Shown here one piece after another: positions 17,724-27,250 of a stretch of 64,000 nucleotides of DNA; the stretch's first letter is position 1, and every line of letters begins with the position of its first letter. This DNA is from JAGQPD01 sp020426865 (GTDB lineage Bacteria; Planctomycetota; Planctomycetia; Pirellulales; Pirellulaceae), in NCBI GenBank assembly GCA_041399065.1, contig JAWKTN010000004.1, positions 124,001 through 188,000 of the forward strand. Reading direction: 5' to 3'. The position numbers and the translations under genes are program-made. The notes under the pieces were generated by a model that made no database searches, was not told the origin of the DNA, and saw nothing but the letters and a program-made list of their open reading frames with translations.

Positions 17724-18854
17724 TTAGCTGAGTGATACCAATTCGGGCAGCGCGCGATTCTTGTTCGCCTCGATCGCACGTTGCTCGGCCGCTTCCCCTA
17801 CCAATTCATAAAAGACATTTCTCTGTCGTGGGATATATCCGAGCTCCGAAATCGCACCGCGGATTTCGTCCAATGTCAGAAAATGGACGGTGCCTGCCTC
17901 GGCGACGACGTTTTCCTCGATCATCAAGCTGCCCATGTCGTTGGCGCCAAAGAGCATTGCCAGCTGACCGATCTTCAAACCCTGCGTGACCCAGCTGGAT
18001 TGGATGTTGGGAATATTGTCCAGGTACAGTCGCGATACCGCCTGTGTCTTGAGGTACTCGAAGGCGCCGGCCGGAGCGGTATCGGCCATGTCGGTGTTGT
18101 CGGGCTGGAACGTCCAGCAGATGAACGCCGTAAATCCACCTGTCTCGTCCTGCAACTGCCGAACTCGATCCAAATGCTCGATCCGTTCTTCCAGCGTTTC
18201 GACGTGACCAAACATCATCGTCGCTGAACTGCGACCACCGAGCTGATGCCATACACGCATGACATTCAGCCAATCTTCCGTTAGTACCTTGCCGCGAGTG
18301 ATCGCGCGGCGGACGCGATCGACCAAAATTTCGGCGCCGCCACCTGGGATGCTCCCCAGGCCAGCATCGCGTAAACGCTGGAGAACCGTTTCTAGCGGCA
18401 ATTTGCTGATCTTTGTGAAGTGATGGATCTCTGGTGGACTGAAACCGTGAATGTTGACGCTGGGCTGGCGGGCTTTGATATCTCCTAACATCTCCTCGTA
18501 CCATTCCAGCGGATACTTGGGATGCAGGCCCCCTTGCAGCAGGATTTGGTTGCCACCTAACGCTACGGTCTCGTCGACCTTTTGCAGCAACTCCGCTCGC
18601 TCAAGTACATAGCCTTCGTCGTCGTTGGGGGGACGGTAGAAGGCACAAAAATCACAAACGGCCGTGCAGATATTTGTGTAGTTGATGTTCCGGTCAATAT
18701 TGTACGTGCGATAGTCTTCTGGGTGCATTCGCCGTGCCACCCTGTCGGCGGCAGCACCAATCGCCGCTAGATCGTGAGACTGCAACAGCGCAAGGCCTTC
18801 GTCGTGAGAGAGCCGCTGGCCGTGAACTGCCTTATCGAGTAGTTTCGCAATCAT
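17724..18854 (-). CDS. mqnC: Cyclic dehypoxanthinyl futalosine synthase (menaquinone, futalosine pathway)
   Basis: 376 residues. The radical-SAM cluster motif C-x3-C-x2-C is Cys63, Cys67, Cys70 in NICTAVCDFCAFYR. It is followed by ILLQGGLHPKYPLEWYEEML, GSIPGGGAEIL, MMFGHVETLEER and AFICWTFQPDNT, which separate MqnC from the aminofutalosine synthase MqnE. The enzyme makes the spiro-cyclic intermediate on the route from chorismate to menaquinone. Its 5' end overlaps the mqnA 3' end by 23 bases on the same strand, so the two are one operon. mqnB, mqnD and mqnE are not in the window. Confidence 0.9.
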   Translation of the reverse strand: MIAKLLDKAVHGQRLSHDEGLALLQSHDLAAIGAAADRVARRMHPEDYRTYNIDRNINYTNICTAVCDFCAFYRPPNDDEGYVLERAELLQKVDETVALGGNQILLQGGLHPKYPLEWYEEMLGDIKARQPSVNIHGFSPPEIHHFTKISKLPLETVLQRLRDAGLGSIPGGGAEILVDRVRRAITRGKVLTEDWLNVMRVWHQLGGRSSATMMFGHVETLEERIEHLDRVRQLQDETGGFTAFICWTFQPDNTDMADTAPAGAFEYLKTQAVSRLYLDNIPNIQSSWVTQGLKIGQLAMLFGANDMGSLMIEENVVAEAGTVHFLTLDEIRGAISELGYIPRQRNVFYELVGEAAEQRAIEANKNRALPELVSLS

Positions 18855-19638
18855 GGAATCTCAGCTGCCTTCCCCGTGGTACCGCCCCCAGGCGGACCGC
18901 CTTTTCGTAAAATAGTTCCAATCCACGCCGCTCGCGAGGGCCAAGAAAAAAATACAAGTTGTCGCGAAGGTAGCTCAGGCACGCCGCTGCAGCGAGATCC
19001 AGATCACGCGACGCCTTTTCGGCAATCTCTTCCATGTGCGTGACTCCGGCATCGCGAGCCGCTGCCAGCGCCGTGTCAATACGAGACGCGTCGACATCCT
19101 CTCGGGCAACCCACATGGCAAAGACAAACGGCAATTCCGACCAACGACACCAGACGTCGCCAAGGTCCCACACTTCTGCAAAACCGGCTTCGTCCGCGCC
19201 AATCGCTCGATCGCCAATCAACAGCACCGCGTCCGCATCAGCATCGCTTAGGCCTTCGCCAATCGATAACGATCGCAACTGTGGATGCACGTCATGGCGC
19301 TCAGCAAGTAGGATGCGAGTCAACGTGGCACTGGTACGTGACCCTTCATCCAGTGCCAACGTCTTTATTTCGGACACCGGACGGCGGCAGAATAATTTGA
19401 CGCTCAACACGGGACCACGACAGCCGATGCAGGCATCCGAGACAATTCGATAGTCCGGCCGAAGAAAGTATTCGACCGATGGGATCAACGCCACATCCAA
19501 TTCGCCTCGCGACAGGCGATCTGCTAGACGACTGGGCAAATCAAAGATCACTTCGGCGTCGCTTCGGTCCTGCAGGCCGTATACCAAGGGCCTGGTATTC
19601 AGGTAGGAAACCGCACCGATCCGTAATCGCTTGGCCAT
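18832..19638 (-). CDS. mqnA: Chorismate dehydratase
   Basis: About 268 residues. The opening MAKRLRIGAVSYLNTRPLVY is the family hallmark and fixes the start at ATG 19638, rather than an upstream in-frame codon at 19701. Further motifs are LPSRLADRLSRGELDVALIP, DEGSRTSATLTRILL, LLIGDRAI and DLGDVWCRWSELPFVFAMWV, all typical of the MqnA periplasmic-binding-like fold. It dehydrates chorismate to 3-enolpyruvylbenzoate, the first step of the futalosine pathway. It overlaps mqnC by 23 bases in another frame, which suggests coupled expression. Confidence 0.92.
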   Translation of the reverse strand: MAKRLRIGAVSYLNTRPLVYGLQDRSDAEVIFDLPSRLADRLSRGELDVALIPSVEYFLRPDYRIVSDACIGCRGPVLSVKLFCRRPVSEIKTLALDEGSRTSATLTRILLAERHDVHPQLRSLSIGEGLSDADADAVLLIGDRAIGADEAGFAEVWDLGDVWCRWSELPFVFAMWVAREDVDASRIDTALAAARDAGVTHMEEIAEKASRDLDLAAAACLSYLRDNLYFFLGPRERRGLELFYEKAVRLGAVPRGRQLRFHDCETTR

Positions 19639-19905
19639 TTCAGTACTCAATCTGCTTGCGCCCTTCGCCCTGACCAGCATCACAGTCAGAATAGGAGCCA
19701 ACGACGTAACCGCCGCAAATCACGGATTATAGGCATCCTGCTTGGCCACTCAAAGGGCCGGTTCAGTTCGTCCGGCACGCCGCTTCAGCTTCGGGAAAAA
19801 TCCGCCGACCGCCGGGCCTTGCCTTCACGGAGGCAACCGCAGGGATTTCAGCCAATTAACACCCGCATCACGTCCCGGCACCCACACCTCCCTAGAGCAA
19901 GACAA

Positions 19906-19981
19906 CATCGTCCTGCCCCCGATCATCCTGCCTTCCTTCCGGAGCGTGGGAATAGGCAGGATGATTGGGGACAGGATGATG
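19906..19981. repeat. Imperfect inverted repeat, 27-base arms
   Basis: The arm at 19906-19932 and the arm at 19955-19981 are complementary at 24 of 27 positions, with a 22-base loop. The core is CCGATCATCCTGCC against GGCAGGATGATTGG. It lies in the 445-base gap between mqnA and tRNA-Lys, where I see no gene. No U-tract follows, so it is more likely a dispersed palindromic repeat than a terminator. Confidence 0.7.
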
Positions 19982-20083
19982 CAAGGGACGACGCGCGCAA
20001 GTAGACGAAGTCGGATTCTGCGGGAGTGACACGCGTACGCGTGCTTTGACGGCAAGTTATTGCCTGGCCAAGGTTTAGGCGAG

Positions 20084-20156
<73 letters not shown>

Positions 20157-20753
20157 AAGTTGTTTTCGGATAACGCTTTACGTTGTTCTGGCCGATGCCG
20201 CGTATGGCGGAAAGTTGCGCTGTTTTCGTGGCCCTCCGCCACAGAGGACATGCCCGAATCGTGCCCGGCTTTGCTGAGTCTAGCAAACTCTCCGCCCGTT
20301 ATATAGGCCACTGTGGTTTTTCACTTAGCTCCAAGCAAGGCCCCCGCGCGCATAGTTGCTTGGCTGTGTCGGCCACCGTGCACAAGAGCCCCATCGGCCC
20401 CGACCGCATTCGACCGTGATTCCATATCGAGCACTCGATTGCTCGATTCGCAGGGTCCGTCTGGTCAAGAGGAAGAACGATACCTTTGGGACAGGTACCG
20501 AAGTGCGTAAACAGGCGCTGGAGGAATCAATGCACCGGTCGACGTTCAGCTGAGGCCACAGGATCTTGTTCCCAACCACAATACCTCGAACCACAAGGTA
20601 TCCGGTAAGCTTTGGCTGTCGCCATACCTCGAACCACAAGGTATCATTCTGCTCAGCCGTACAGAGGTGCATTTTGTGGTCGGCTCGCGCCCGTGCGCTT
20701 CACCGGTGGGCTCGCGCCCGTGCGCTTCACCGGTGGGCTTGCGCCCATCCGCT
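20157..20753. other. Repeat-rich intergenic region, no confident gene
   Basis: Nearly 600 bases between tRNA-Lys and the end of the LysR gene hold two exact 21-base copies of a palindromic element, at 20581-20601 and 20624-20644 (each ATACCT-nine bases-AGGTAT), and a 27-base tandem repeat described separately. Short open frames exist on both strands but look like repeat translation. Confidence 0.6.
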
Positions 20754-20755
20754 TT
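20682..20755. repeat. 27-base tandem repeat, 2.7 copies
   Basis: Copies at 20682-20708 and 20709-20735 are identical (unit starts GGCTCGCGCCCGTGCGCTTC and ends ACCGGTG). A third, partial and diverged copy spans 20736-20755 and runs to the stop codon of the LysR gene. On the minus strand an open frame would encode repeats of PTGEAHGRE, but there is no sign that it is a gene. Confidence 0.85.
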
Positions 20756-21665
20756 AATCGTCTCCAAACAGTGATGCCTTGGCCGCTTCGGAGATCGCTA
20801 CGACAGCCGGATGACGTAGGCGGCGTTCGACCGTAATCGCGTAAAAATGTTCTGTTGCGTTGGGAACTTCCAGCAGTAATTGCAATCCAAATTGCTTTTC
20901 GATTTCCTTTTGGATCGCCAAGGGAGCTGGAACAAAGCCGACGCCCGCCTCCGCAAACACCTTAGCCAAAGCAGTGTCATCCAATTCGCCGACGATCCTG
21001 GGCTGCAATTCACATTCGTGGATCCACTGGTCCATCGACCGCCGCATGGCGGTATGCGGTGCCGGCAACAGAAATGGTGCCCCCAGCATCGACTGTGGCA
21101 GATCACCCTGGTGTTTCTGGCAAAGTTGCTTCGTGCCAAACAGCCCTAACCCACACTGTCCAAGCGAATGGTTGAAGCCACGAATGCTCGCCACGGAGCC
21201 GATCGGCGAATCGGAGAACACAACGTCGAGTTCATGGATTGCCAATTGAGCCAGTAGTTGTTCCAGCGACCCTTCGCGGCAGATGATCTGGACGGGATCG
21301 CTGGTGTTGAGCGCTGGTTCGAGCAAGCGAAAGGCGATCAATTTTGGCAGTACATCCGGTATGCCAACTCGCAGTCGTACTGGCCGCCCTCCCGGTCGTT
21401 CTCTGACCGTTTCCATCAGTTCACGGCCGATCGAGAAAATCTCTTCGGCATATCGGAAAACCATCCGACCAACGTCCGTTAGCACCAGTTCTCGACCGAC
21501 ACGTCGATACAACTTCGCCCCTAGCGCCTTTTCCAATTTGCGGAGCTGGCCACTGATGGTGGGCTGGGTCAGGTGCAATACGTCGCACGCACGCGTGATA
21601 CTCCCCTCCTTCACGACGGTGTAGAAATACAACAGGTGGTGGTAGTTGAGCCAATCGTTGTGCAT
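20754..21665 (-). CDS. LysR-family regulator, NhaR-like
   Basis: About 303 residues. The winged-helix DNA-binding domain reads LNYHHLLYFYTVVKEGSITR, DVLHLTQPTISGQLRKLEKA and YRRVGRELVLTDVGRMVFRY, the pattern of E. coli NhaR rather than generic LysR. The substrate-binding domain follows (RPVRLRVGIPDVLPKLIAFR, LDVVFSDSPIG). NhaR regulates sodium/proton antiport, but no antiporter is adjacent; the neighbour is an export operon 24 bases upstream on the same strand, so it may control or be co-transcribed with that. ATG 21665 or GTG 21671 are both usable starts. Its stop codon falls in the tandem repeat. Confidence 0.85.
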   Translation of the reverse strand: MHNDWLNYHHLLYFYTVVKEGSITRACDVLHLTQPTISGQLRKLEKALGAKLYRRVGRELVLTDVGRMVFRYAEEIFSIGRELMETVRERPGGRPVRLRVGIPDVLPKLIAFRLLEPALNTSDPVQIICREGSLEQLLAQLAIHELDVVFSDSPIGSVASIRGFNHSLGQCGLGLFGTKQLCQKHQGDLPQSMLGAPFLLPAPHTAMRRSMDQWIHECELQPRIVGELDDTALAKVFAEAGVGFVPAPLAIQKEIEKQFGLQLLLEVPNATEHFYAITVERRLRHPAVVAISEAAKASLFGDD

Positions 21666-21689
21666 ATCCACCCAACCTTTTAAGCGTCC

Positions 21690-23474
21690 TTACTCCAAGT
21701 TCATCGGAGCTTCCGTTGGCGGCGACGGGTCCGCTTCGTCATAGCGTGGCCAGTCTCGCGCCAGGGCGGCGGCATAGTCGGCACGGGCGGAAAAATAATC
21801 GAGCAGCGATTCGACTTCATAGTCCGCCGCTTCGATCGCGTACTGCTCTCGCAAAAAGACCGAAAGTAACTCGCTCTGGCCGAGATCAAACTTGCGACGC
21901 TCAACGTCGGCCATGTATTCGGCGAGTTCTCTCGCATCGCGGGCGCGATCGAGACGCTCGTAGGAAGCACTGAGCGCCGTGAACGCATATTGAACTTCAG
22001 CCACGATCTTGTCTTCCGTGAACTGGCGTTTGGCGGCGATCTGCGCCAGCTTGGCCCGTGCAACCTGCATCTTGCCACACGCCTTCCGCCGCTGCAACGG
22101 GACGTCCAGGTACAGACTCGCCTCCAGTTCAAACGGCGACTTATCACGTTTGGAACTGGTCGGTTCTCCCATGTCCTGGGAACCCGTGAACATCGCGTCC
22201 ACCGCCGGTAGACTGTCGTTGCATGCTTCGGCCAAGTCGACCCGTGCGCGTTGATGTTGCGCGTCCAAGACCAACAATTCGGGCCGTTGCGACAATGCCA
22301 ATGGGATGTCCATGTCGCGCTGTTCGATCGAAGCCGGCCGGGGGTCCGGAAATGTTGGGAGTGTTGTGCTGTCGGCGACGAGAGGCGTACCACTCGCGTC
22401 CCGGTAAAACAACGATAGCTTGATCGCCGCTTGCTCACGTTTTCGCTCTCGGTCAATCAACTTCGACTCACGCAACGCCAAAGTCCGCAAGTTGTCTTTC
22501 AATACCGGCGGATCAATGTCCCCTAACTCAACGCGCCGCTCCAACTGGGTGTTGCGGCGCTCTGCCAGCACTAACGCCCGCTGGCCAATGTCGTACTGCT
22601 GTCCGGCGGCAACCCAATTCCAGTACGCCACGGTGGCATCACGCACAAACAGAATTAACTGGCTACGAATCTCTGGTTGTGTTCGCTGTACGTCGTAGGT
22701 GGCCCGCCATAGCTCGGCGCGTCGCGCGTCGATCGTGCGATTGGCCAACAACGGCAGGCGAACTCCCGCTTTGAATTCACCACCGTCGTTCGTTTGCCGC
22801 TCCAAATACCACGGTTGAAAACTTCCGCGCCCCACACGATAGCCGCCAAAGACTTCTCCCCCTTGATACACCGGCGTGTTGAATCCGGCTCCGTGGCGAT
22901 ACGTCTGGTAAAAACCTAACGGGCCGTTTTCACTCGACGCCTTCAACTTCGTGTCGAACGCACCCCAGGCCGCCAACTGGTAGCCACAAGCCAAATCGTT
23001 TTCCAAGTAGGCAACCTCCAATAGAGGATACGATTGATGTACCGACGAGATGACGTCGTCCAACACCAACCGATACGACCCCTGCGGCAACGGATCCCGT
23101 TGGTGATCGTCGGTGTCCTGCAAGTTGCTCCTGGCTGCGGCACCTGTATCGCTCGGGGTGTCCTCCTCGGATGATGCCTGCGTCGTTGGCTTGCCAGCGC
23201 TTTGACGGTTCGAACTGTCGGCGTTCTCCTGGTCCTTTTGGTTGTCGACAGCGCTTCTATCGGCGTTCTCGTCCGGTCTCTCGTACGCGACAGGGACAAT
23301 TGGGGGCGGTGCCGCATCGACGACATCGATCGACGGAAACCGCGCAAGCTGTTTCGGTTGGTCAAGGGGCATAACGGACGCTTGATCGACGATCAGCCGC
23401 GCGGTGGGGGAGGACGTTCGCAAGTCCTTCGCATGGCATCCTACGGCCAGTAGGATTACGACGCTACCGATCAT
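21690..23474 (-). CDS. TolC-like outer-membrane efflux lipoprotein
   Basis: About 594 residues from ATG 23474, where a lipoprotein signal begins (MIGSVVILLAVGCHAKD, lipid Cys13). A longer in-frame extension to 23720 would overlap the upstream gene and lacks sense. After a 190-residue polar linker rich in Asp, Gln and Ser come two OEP repeats of long helices: LENDLACGYQLAAWGAFDTK, NWVAAGQQYDIGQRALVLAE, RRVELGDIDPPVLKDNLRTL, then LRQ-type second-repeat motifs and RKFDLGQSELLSVFLREQYA. It forms the outer-membrane duct for the HlyD and ABC proteins encoded upstream. The cargo is unknown. Confidence 0.85.
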   Translation of the reverse strand: MIGSVVILLAVGCHAKDLRTSSPTARLIVDQASVMPLDQPKQLARFPSIDVVDAAPPPIVPVAYERPDENADRSAVDNQKDQENADSSNRQSAGKPTTQASSEEDTPSDTGAAARSNLQDTDDHQRDPLPQGSYRLVLDDVISSVHQSYPLLEVAYLENDLACGYQLAAWGAFDTKLKASSENGPLGFYQTYRHGAGFNTPVYQGGEVFGGYRVGRGSFQPWYLERQTNDGGEFKAGVRLPLLANRTIDARRAELWRATYDVQRTQPEIRSQLILFVRDATVAYWNWVAAGQQYDIGQRALVLAERRNTQLERRVELGDIDPPVLKDNLRTLALRESKLIDRERKREQAAIKLSLFYRDASGTPLVADSTTLPTFPDPRPASIEQRDMDIPLALSQRPELLVLDAQHQRARVDLAEACNDSLPAVDAMFTGSQDMGEPTSSKRDKSPFELEASLYLDVPLQRRKACGKMQVARAKLAQIAAKRQFTEDKIVAEVQYAFTALSASYERLDRARDARELAEYMADVERRKFDLGQSELLSVFLREQYAIEAADYEVESLLDYFSARADYAAALARDWPRYDEADPSPPTEAPMNLE

Positions 23475-23646
23475 TCGGTTTTTTGATAGCACGGGTGCTA
23501 GCCCTCCTGGCCAGTGCAAACGATAGAAATCGCAAGTACGTTCTCTTTGAATTAATCGGCAAATGCGGTACGCATCGTTGACTAGCACCGTGGTCGGTCG
23601 TTTTGTACCGGTCGTATCGGTTGTGAGTATGCCGACGATTTCGGTA

Positions 23647-25113
23647 TTACGGCTTGGGTAGTTTTGGCGGTTTGGTTTTGTCTTTCGGTTCGTCGGGGGC
23701 GACGACTGGCGGAAAGCCATTCATCTGGCGCCAGACTTCGTACCACAGTGGAACCTGATCCAACAGAACCCAGCCATTGGCACGCACGCCTTGTCTGAGA
23801 TACCGTTGACTGGGCCAATCGGGGGAGGTTTCATCGGGCAGGACGAGCGCGCGGAATTTTCCTTTGCCATCGTCGGTTGCATCAACGGAAACGACCGTGC
23901 CGCCGAACGTTCCTACTGCGACAGACGGCCAACCGGCAAACTGCACGGCGGGCCAACCTTCGAACTGTAGGCGGACGTGCCGACCGGGGGAGACGAGCGG
24001 CGCGTCGTTTCCGTCAAGCCAAATCTGTACCGCTCGATCGGACGTGTCAGGTACGATTGTGCAAATCGGATCGCCTTCCTTGAGCATCTGCGTGCTCTGG
24101 TTGGGTGTGATCCGCGTGATGAAGCCATCAAACGGTGCGACGATAATCTGGCTTCGTTGGCGAGCAACTTTGGTTTCGGTTTCCAGCAGGTACATCTGAG
24201 CCTTGTTGAGTTCTGCGTTTGCCTTCGCCAAGTCGCTTTCGGCCTTCGCGACATCGCCGCTGGCCTTACGGACGGCGGCGGTGGCGTAGTCGATATCCAC
24301 TTGCGCCTTTTGCTCTTTCGCCTGTCGATCGCTGCGCTTGGCCTCGTAATCTTTTTCCGCAGCCCGCACGTAAGCTTGTGCCTTGGCAACCTTCGCCTCT
24401 GCTTCTTTGTACTTTCGCTCTGCTTCTTGAAACTTCAATTGAGAAGCGATCTCCTCTTCGTACAATGTCCGCTGTCGTTCGTAATCGGCCTTGACCTGCG
24501 CAAAAGCCGCTTCTTGCTCGGCCAACTGTTGTTCTTCGGCGTCGACTTTATGTTTGGCCGATTCCACTTCTGCGTCAGCAGCGGCGACGACTTGATCCTT
24601 GACGTTACGATAGGCGGCCAATTGATCTTCAATGGCACCGATCACGGTTTCCGCGGCCTTCAGGTTGTTGGCACTTGCCGTCTGCTGGCCCCTAGCGGCT
24701 TCTACTTGTTGTTGGCTGGCTGTGAGCTGAGCCTCCAGTCGCCCGAGGTATTCTGTGTCGATATCGGAGATCTCGGCGATCATCTGGCCTTTCACGACAT
24801 GGGCGTTTTCAAAAATACCTTCGCCCAGTCGCGTGATCCGACCCTTGATCGGCGATTCGATAGGCTGTTGGCGTTCGAGCGGTGCATAGGCCGTGACATC
24901 ACCCGTTCCGCGTACCGACTGCTGCCACGGAGAGACAATGACCGTCACTAACGCGACGATCAAGAACACGAATAACAGTTTTCCGATGCGACGTGCCAGT
25001 CGTGATGAACGCGCGAGATGCAATGCTGGGACTACCGTTTCGCTATATGCGACCGGTAGCAACATCCGCCCCTTGGCGGCGGGATCGTGGTTGGCAGTCG
25101 TCGATGGATTCAT
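23647..25113 (-). CDS. HlyD-family membrane fusion protein
   Basis: 488 residues. One N-terminal membrane helix (IGKLLFVFLIVALVTVIVSP) is followed by a split biotinyl-lipoyl domain (RGTGDVTAYAPLERQQPIES, GRITRLGEGIFENAHVVKGQ, and after the hairpin VAPFDGFITRIT). Between them lies a coiled-coil hairpin of about 200 residues rich in Ala, Glu, Lys and Gln. Beta-barrel sections follow (ICTIVPDTSDRAVQIWLDGN, GRHVRLQFEGWPAVQFAGWP). The C-terminus is unusual: Pro/Lys-rich and polar (KDKTKPPKLPKP). It bridges the ABC protein (16 bases upstream) and the TolC-like duct in a tripartite exporter. Confidence 0.88.
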   Translation of the reverse strand: MNPSTTANHDPAAKGRMLLPVAYSETVVPALHLARSSRLARRIGKLLFVFLIVALVTVIVSPWQQSVRGTGDVTAYAPLERQQPIESPIKGRITRLGEGIFENAHVVKGQMIAEISDIDTEYLGRLEAQLTASQQQVEAARGQQTASANNLKAAETVIGAIEDQLAAYRNVKDQVVAAADAEVESAKHKVDAEEQQLAEQEAAFAQVKADYERQRTLYEEEIASQLKFQEAERKYKEAEAKVAKAQAYVRAAEKDYEAKRSDRQAKEQKAQVDIDYATAAVRKASGDVAKAESDLAKANAELNKAQMYLLETETKVARQRSQIIVAPFDGFITRITPNQSTQMLKEGDPICTIVPDTSDRAVQIWLDGNDAPLVSPGRHVRLQFEGWPAVQFAGWPSVAVGTFGGTVVSVDATDDGKGKFRALVLPDETSPDWPSQRYLRQGVRANGWVLLDQVPLWYEVWRQMNGFPPVVAPDEPKDKTKPPKLPKP

Positions 25114-25129
25114 GGCGCGACCTCAAAAT

Positions 25130-27250
25130 TCATGCACGAGTGTGACTCTGGTGTGTTGGCAGGTTCAGTCGCTGGGCACACTTGCGCGCGATCTCCTCAC
25201 GCCCCGTCGCAAGAATGAGTGTCCATGGACGATCGGAATGTAACAGGAAAGACAACGCGGCAGACAAGTCCTCGTCGGCCAATCCATCCAGGAGACCATC
25301 AATCAGTAGCAACCCGGGCCTGCCAACGACCGCGCGCGCAAGATTCAATATCCGACATTGGCTCTCCGACAACGGATGGCCACCACTGGCAAGCTCCGTA
25401 TCGAACCCTTTTTCTAGATGCATGATCGCATCGAGCAGACCGAGTTCTCCCAGCACGTGGCGGACTTCGCCGGCCGTAATCGATTCTCGAAATAGATGCA
25501 CATTCTCTTCAATGGTGCCGTGAAAAATCTCCGATCCGCGTGCCAAGCCAATCCGGCCTCGCAGGATGTCCGGACGCAAGTCGCCCGGGTCGGCGGCGTC
25601 AATCGTCAAGTACCCCGTGGATGGCATCCGCAGGCCGTAAATCATGTCCAACAGTACGCTCTTCCCCGCACCCGATGACCCGTAGATTGCCAGGCTGGAC
25701 CCCGCTTCAACTTGCGCATTTACATCTTCCAATGCCACTTCGCCGTCCGGCCACCGGTAGCTTACCGCATGCAGCACCAACGATACTGCCCCGGCATCGG
25801 CATCAATCAGCATTCCGTCCGGTCGCTCCACCGGTAAATCAAACAGCACTCCCAATTTGTCGACTCCCGCCAACAAGTCATAGTAGCTTTCCATGTGCTT
25901 GCCCAACTTGGCAAACGCCGCGACGATCGTCGATACGATCAATTCGGCAGCCACCAACTGCCCCATCGTCAATTCGCCGCTCATGACCAGCCATCCGCCC
26001 AAGCCCAACAGTACCGTGCTGGCGATCGCCTGCAGTCCCAAGGCGAAGAGGATTTGACGCAGCACAATGCGATAATGGCCACGCCGCGCTTGCAGATAAT
26101 GATAAATCAACCGATCCGCGCGCTCCAACGCAAATTCGCTTCCGCCATCGGTGCGAAAAGCGGTCGGGCAGCGAGCAATGTCCTCAAGCCAAGCCGCCAT
26201 CTTATACTTGAGTTTCGATTCCTTGATCGCACTTGTTACCGCGCCTCGCCCCAGCACGAGAATGATGAATGCAATGCTGGCTACGAGCAGCAAGTCGAAT
26301 CCCAACAACCATGGATGGTAGAACCCCAGCACCGCCATCCCGATCAATGTGCTCAGCACCAAACCGATCCCGTCGAGCAGCAACTGTGCGGATACCTTTT
26401 GGACGGTCGCGACATCAAAAAATCGGTTGACCAGTTCCGGCAAATACTCGCCTTCCACGGCCTCCTGCGAGACACGCGGCAAACGGTACGCCAGGTCAGC
26501 TGAGACGCGGGCAAATAGCCGCCGCTGAATGATCTCCACGACATACGCCTGAAGCGCTCGTACCGCCCCCTGAAAACCAAGAAATGTGAACAGGATTAAC
26601 GCCAAAAGTACCACCGGCTGGATGAAACGGCCGAAAGCCACGGTGTTGACGAGCGCTTCCACAGCAATGGGAGTCGCCAACATCAGCAGCGACACCACAA
26701 ACGCAAACACCAGGACAATCCAAATGTCCGACCATTCCGGTTGCAACAACTGGCGCAACCGCACGAGCGGATCCTTGTGCGCGCCTTCGACCCCCGCTGG
26801 TATCCGAGGAAGTCCCGATTGGATGACCACACATCGAACTCGCCCGTCGCTGGCGCAGCCCTCAAGGTAGTGACGCAGTTTTCGGGGTGACAGACGCCGC
26901 CGCTGCGTTGTCTCCGATGACACCGCAACGTCATAGTGTCGCCCCTTGCTCCCCAAAACCGCCATCCATTGCGGTTGATCTTGTTCGCTGTAGGTAATCA
27001 ACTGCGCGCCATCGACGACCATCTCCATCACTTCGTGAACGCTGGCGTCAATCGTCTTGGTTCGCAAACGTAAACTTGATGCCGCCTCGTGCAGCCACTT
27101 CCACCACAAACGATGCACGTCGCCCGGCCACGCGCGCATCACCTCTCCCAGCACGCGCCGCGCCTCGTTGCGCCCGTGTGCCTGTTCCGGCCCCGTTAGT
27201 TGTTCCAGAATCCAAGCCCCACCTGCCAGCTTTTCTTGGCGCGTTGTCAC
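25130..27250 (-). CDS. ABC exporter-type protein with degenerate ATPase
   Basis: About 706 residues from GTG 27250, which has AAGG five bases upstream; GTG 27325 is an alternative. A peptidase-C39-like N-terminal region lacking an evident catalytic Cys precedes an ABC membrane domain with about six helices (IWIVLVFAFVVSLLMLATPI, LLALILFTFLGFQGAVRALQ). The nucleotide-binding domain keeps Walker A (YGSSGAGKSVLLDM, near residue 525). It loses the rest: the Q-loop reads IGLARG, the signature reads PLSESQ instead of LSGGQ, Walker B reads LLLIDG with Gly in place of the catalytic Glu, and the H-loop reads LATGRE with no His. Transport by normal hydrolysis looks doubtful. The operon partners are the HlyD and TolC genes. 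Confidence 0.85.
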   Translation of the reverse strand: MTTRQEKLAGGAWILEQLTGPEQAHGRNEARRVLGEVMRAWPGDVHRLWWKWLHEAASSLRLRTKTIDASVHEVMEMVVDGAQLITYSEQDQPQWMAVLGSKGRHYDVAVSSETTQRRRLSPRKLRHYLEGCASDGRVRCVVIQSGLPRIPAGVEGAHKDPLVRLRQLLQPEWSDIWIVLVFAFVVSLLMLATPIAVEALVNTVAFGRFIQPVVLLALILFTFLGFQGAVRALQAYVVEIIQRRLFARVSADLAYRLPRVSQEAVEGEYLPELVNRFFDVATVQKVSAQLLLDGIGLVLSTLIGMAVLGFYHPWLLGFDLLLVASIAFIILVLGRGAVTSAIKESKLKYKMAAWLEDIARCPTAFRTDGGSEFALERADRLIYHYLQARRGHYRIVLRQILFALGLQAIASTVLLGLGGWLVMSGELTMGQLVAAELIVSTIVAAFAKLGKHMESYYDLLAGVDKLGVLFDLPVERPDGMLIDADAGAVSLVLHAVSYRWPDGEVALEDVNAQVEAGSSLAIYGSSGAGKSVLLDMIYGLRMPSTGYLTIDAADPGDLRPDILRGRIGLARGSEIFHGTIEENVHLFRESITAGEVRHVLGELGLLDAIMHLEKGFDTELASGGHPLSESQCRILNLARAVVGRPGLLLIDGLLDGLADEDLSAALSFLLHSDRPWTLILATGREEIARKCAQRLNLPTHQSHTRA

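Noticed and set aside
16256..17779. 507-codon open frame on the minus strand
   Set aside because: It is antisense to the DUF1080/GSDH gene, whose protein motifs are unmistakable. The antisense translation has no recognisable domain.
20546..20767. Minus-strand frame with repeated PTGEAHGRE
   Set aside because: The peptide repeats come from the 27-base tandem repeat; no ribosome site or further domain. Kept as a repeat only.
23977..24951. 324-codon plus-strand open frame
   Set aside because: Antisense shadow of the HlyD-family coiled coil; repetitive Leu/Phe/Val-rich translation reflects the opposite strand's codon pattern.
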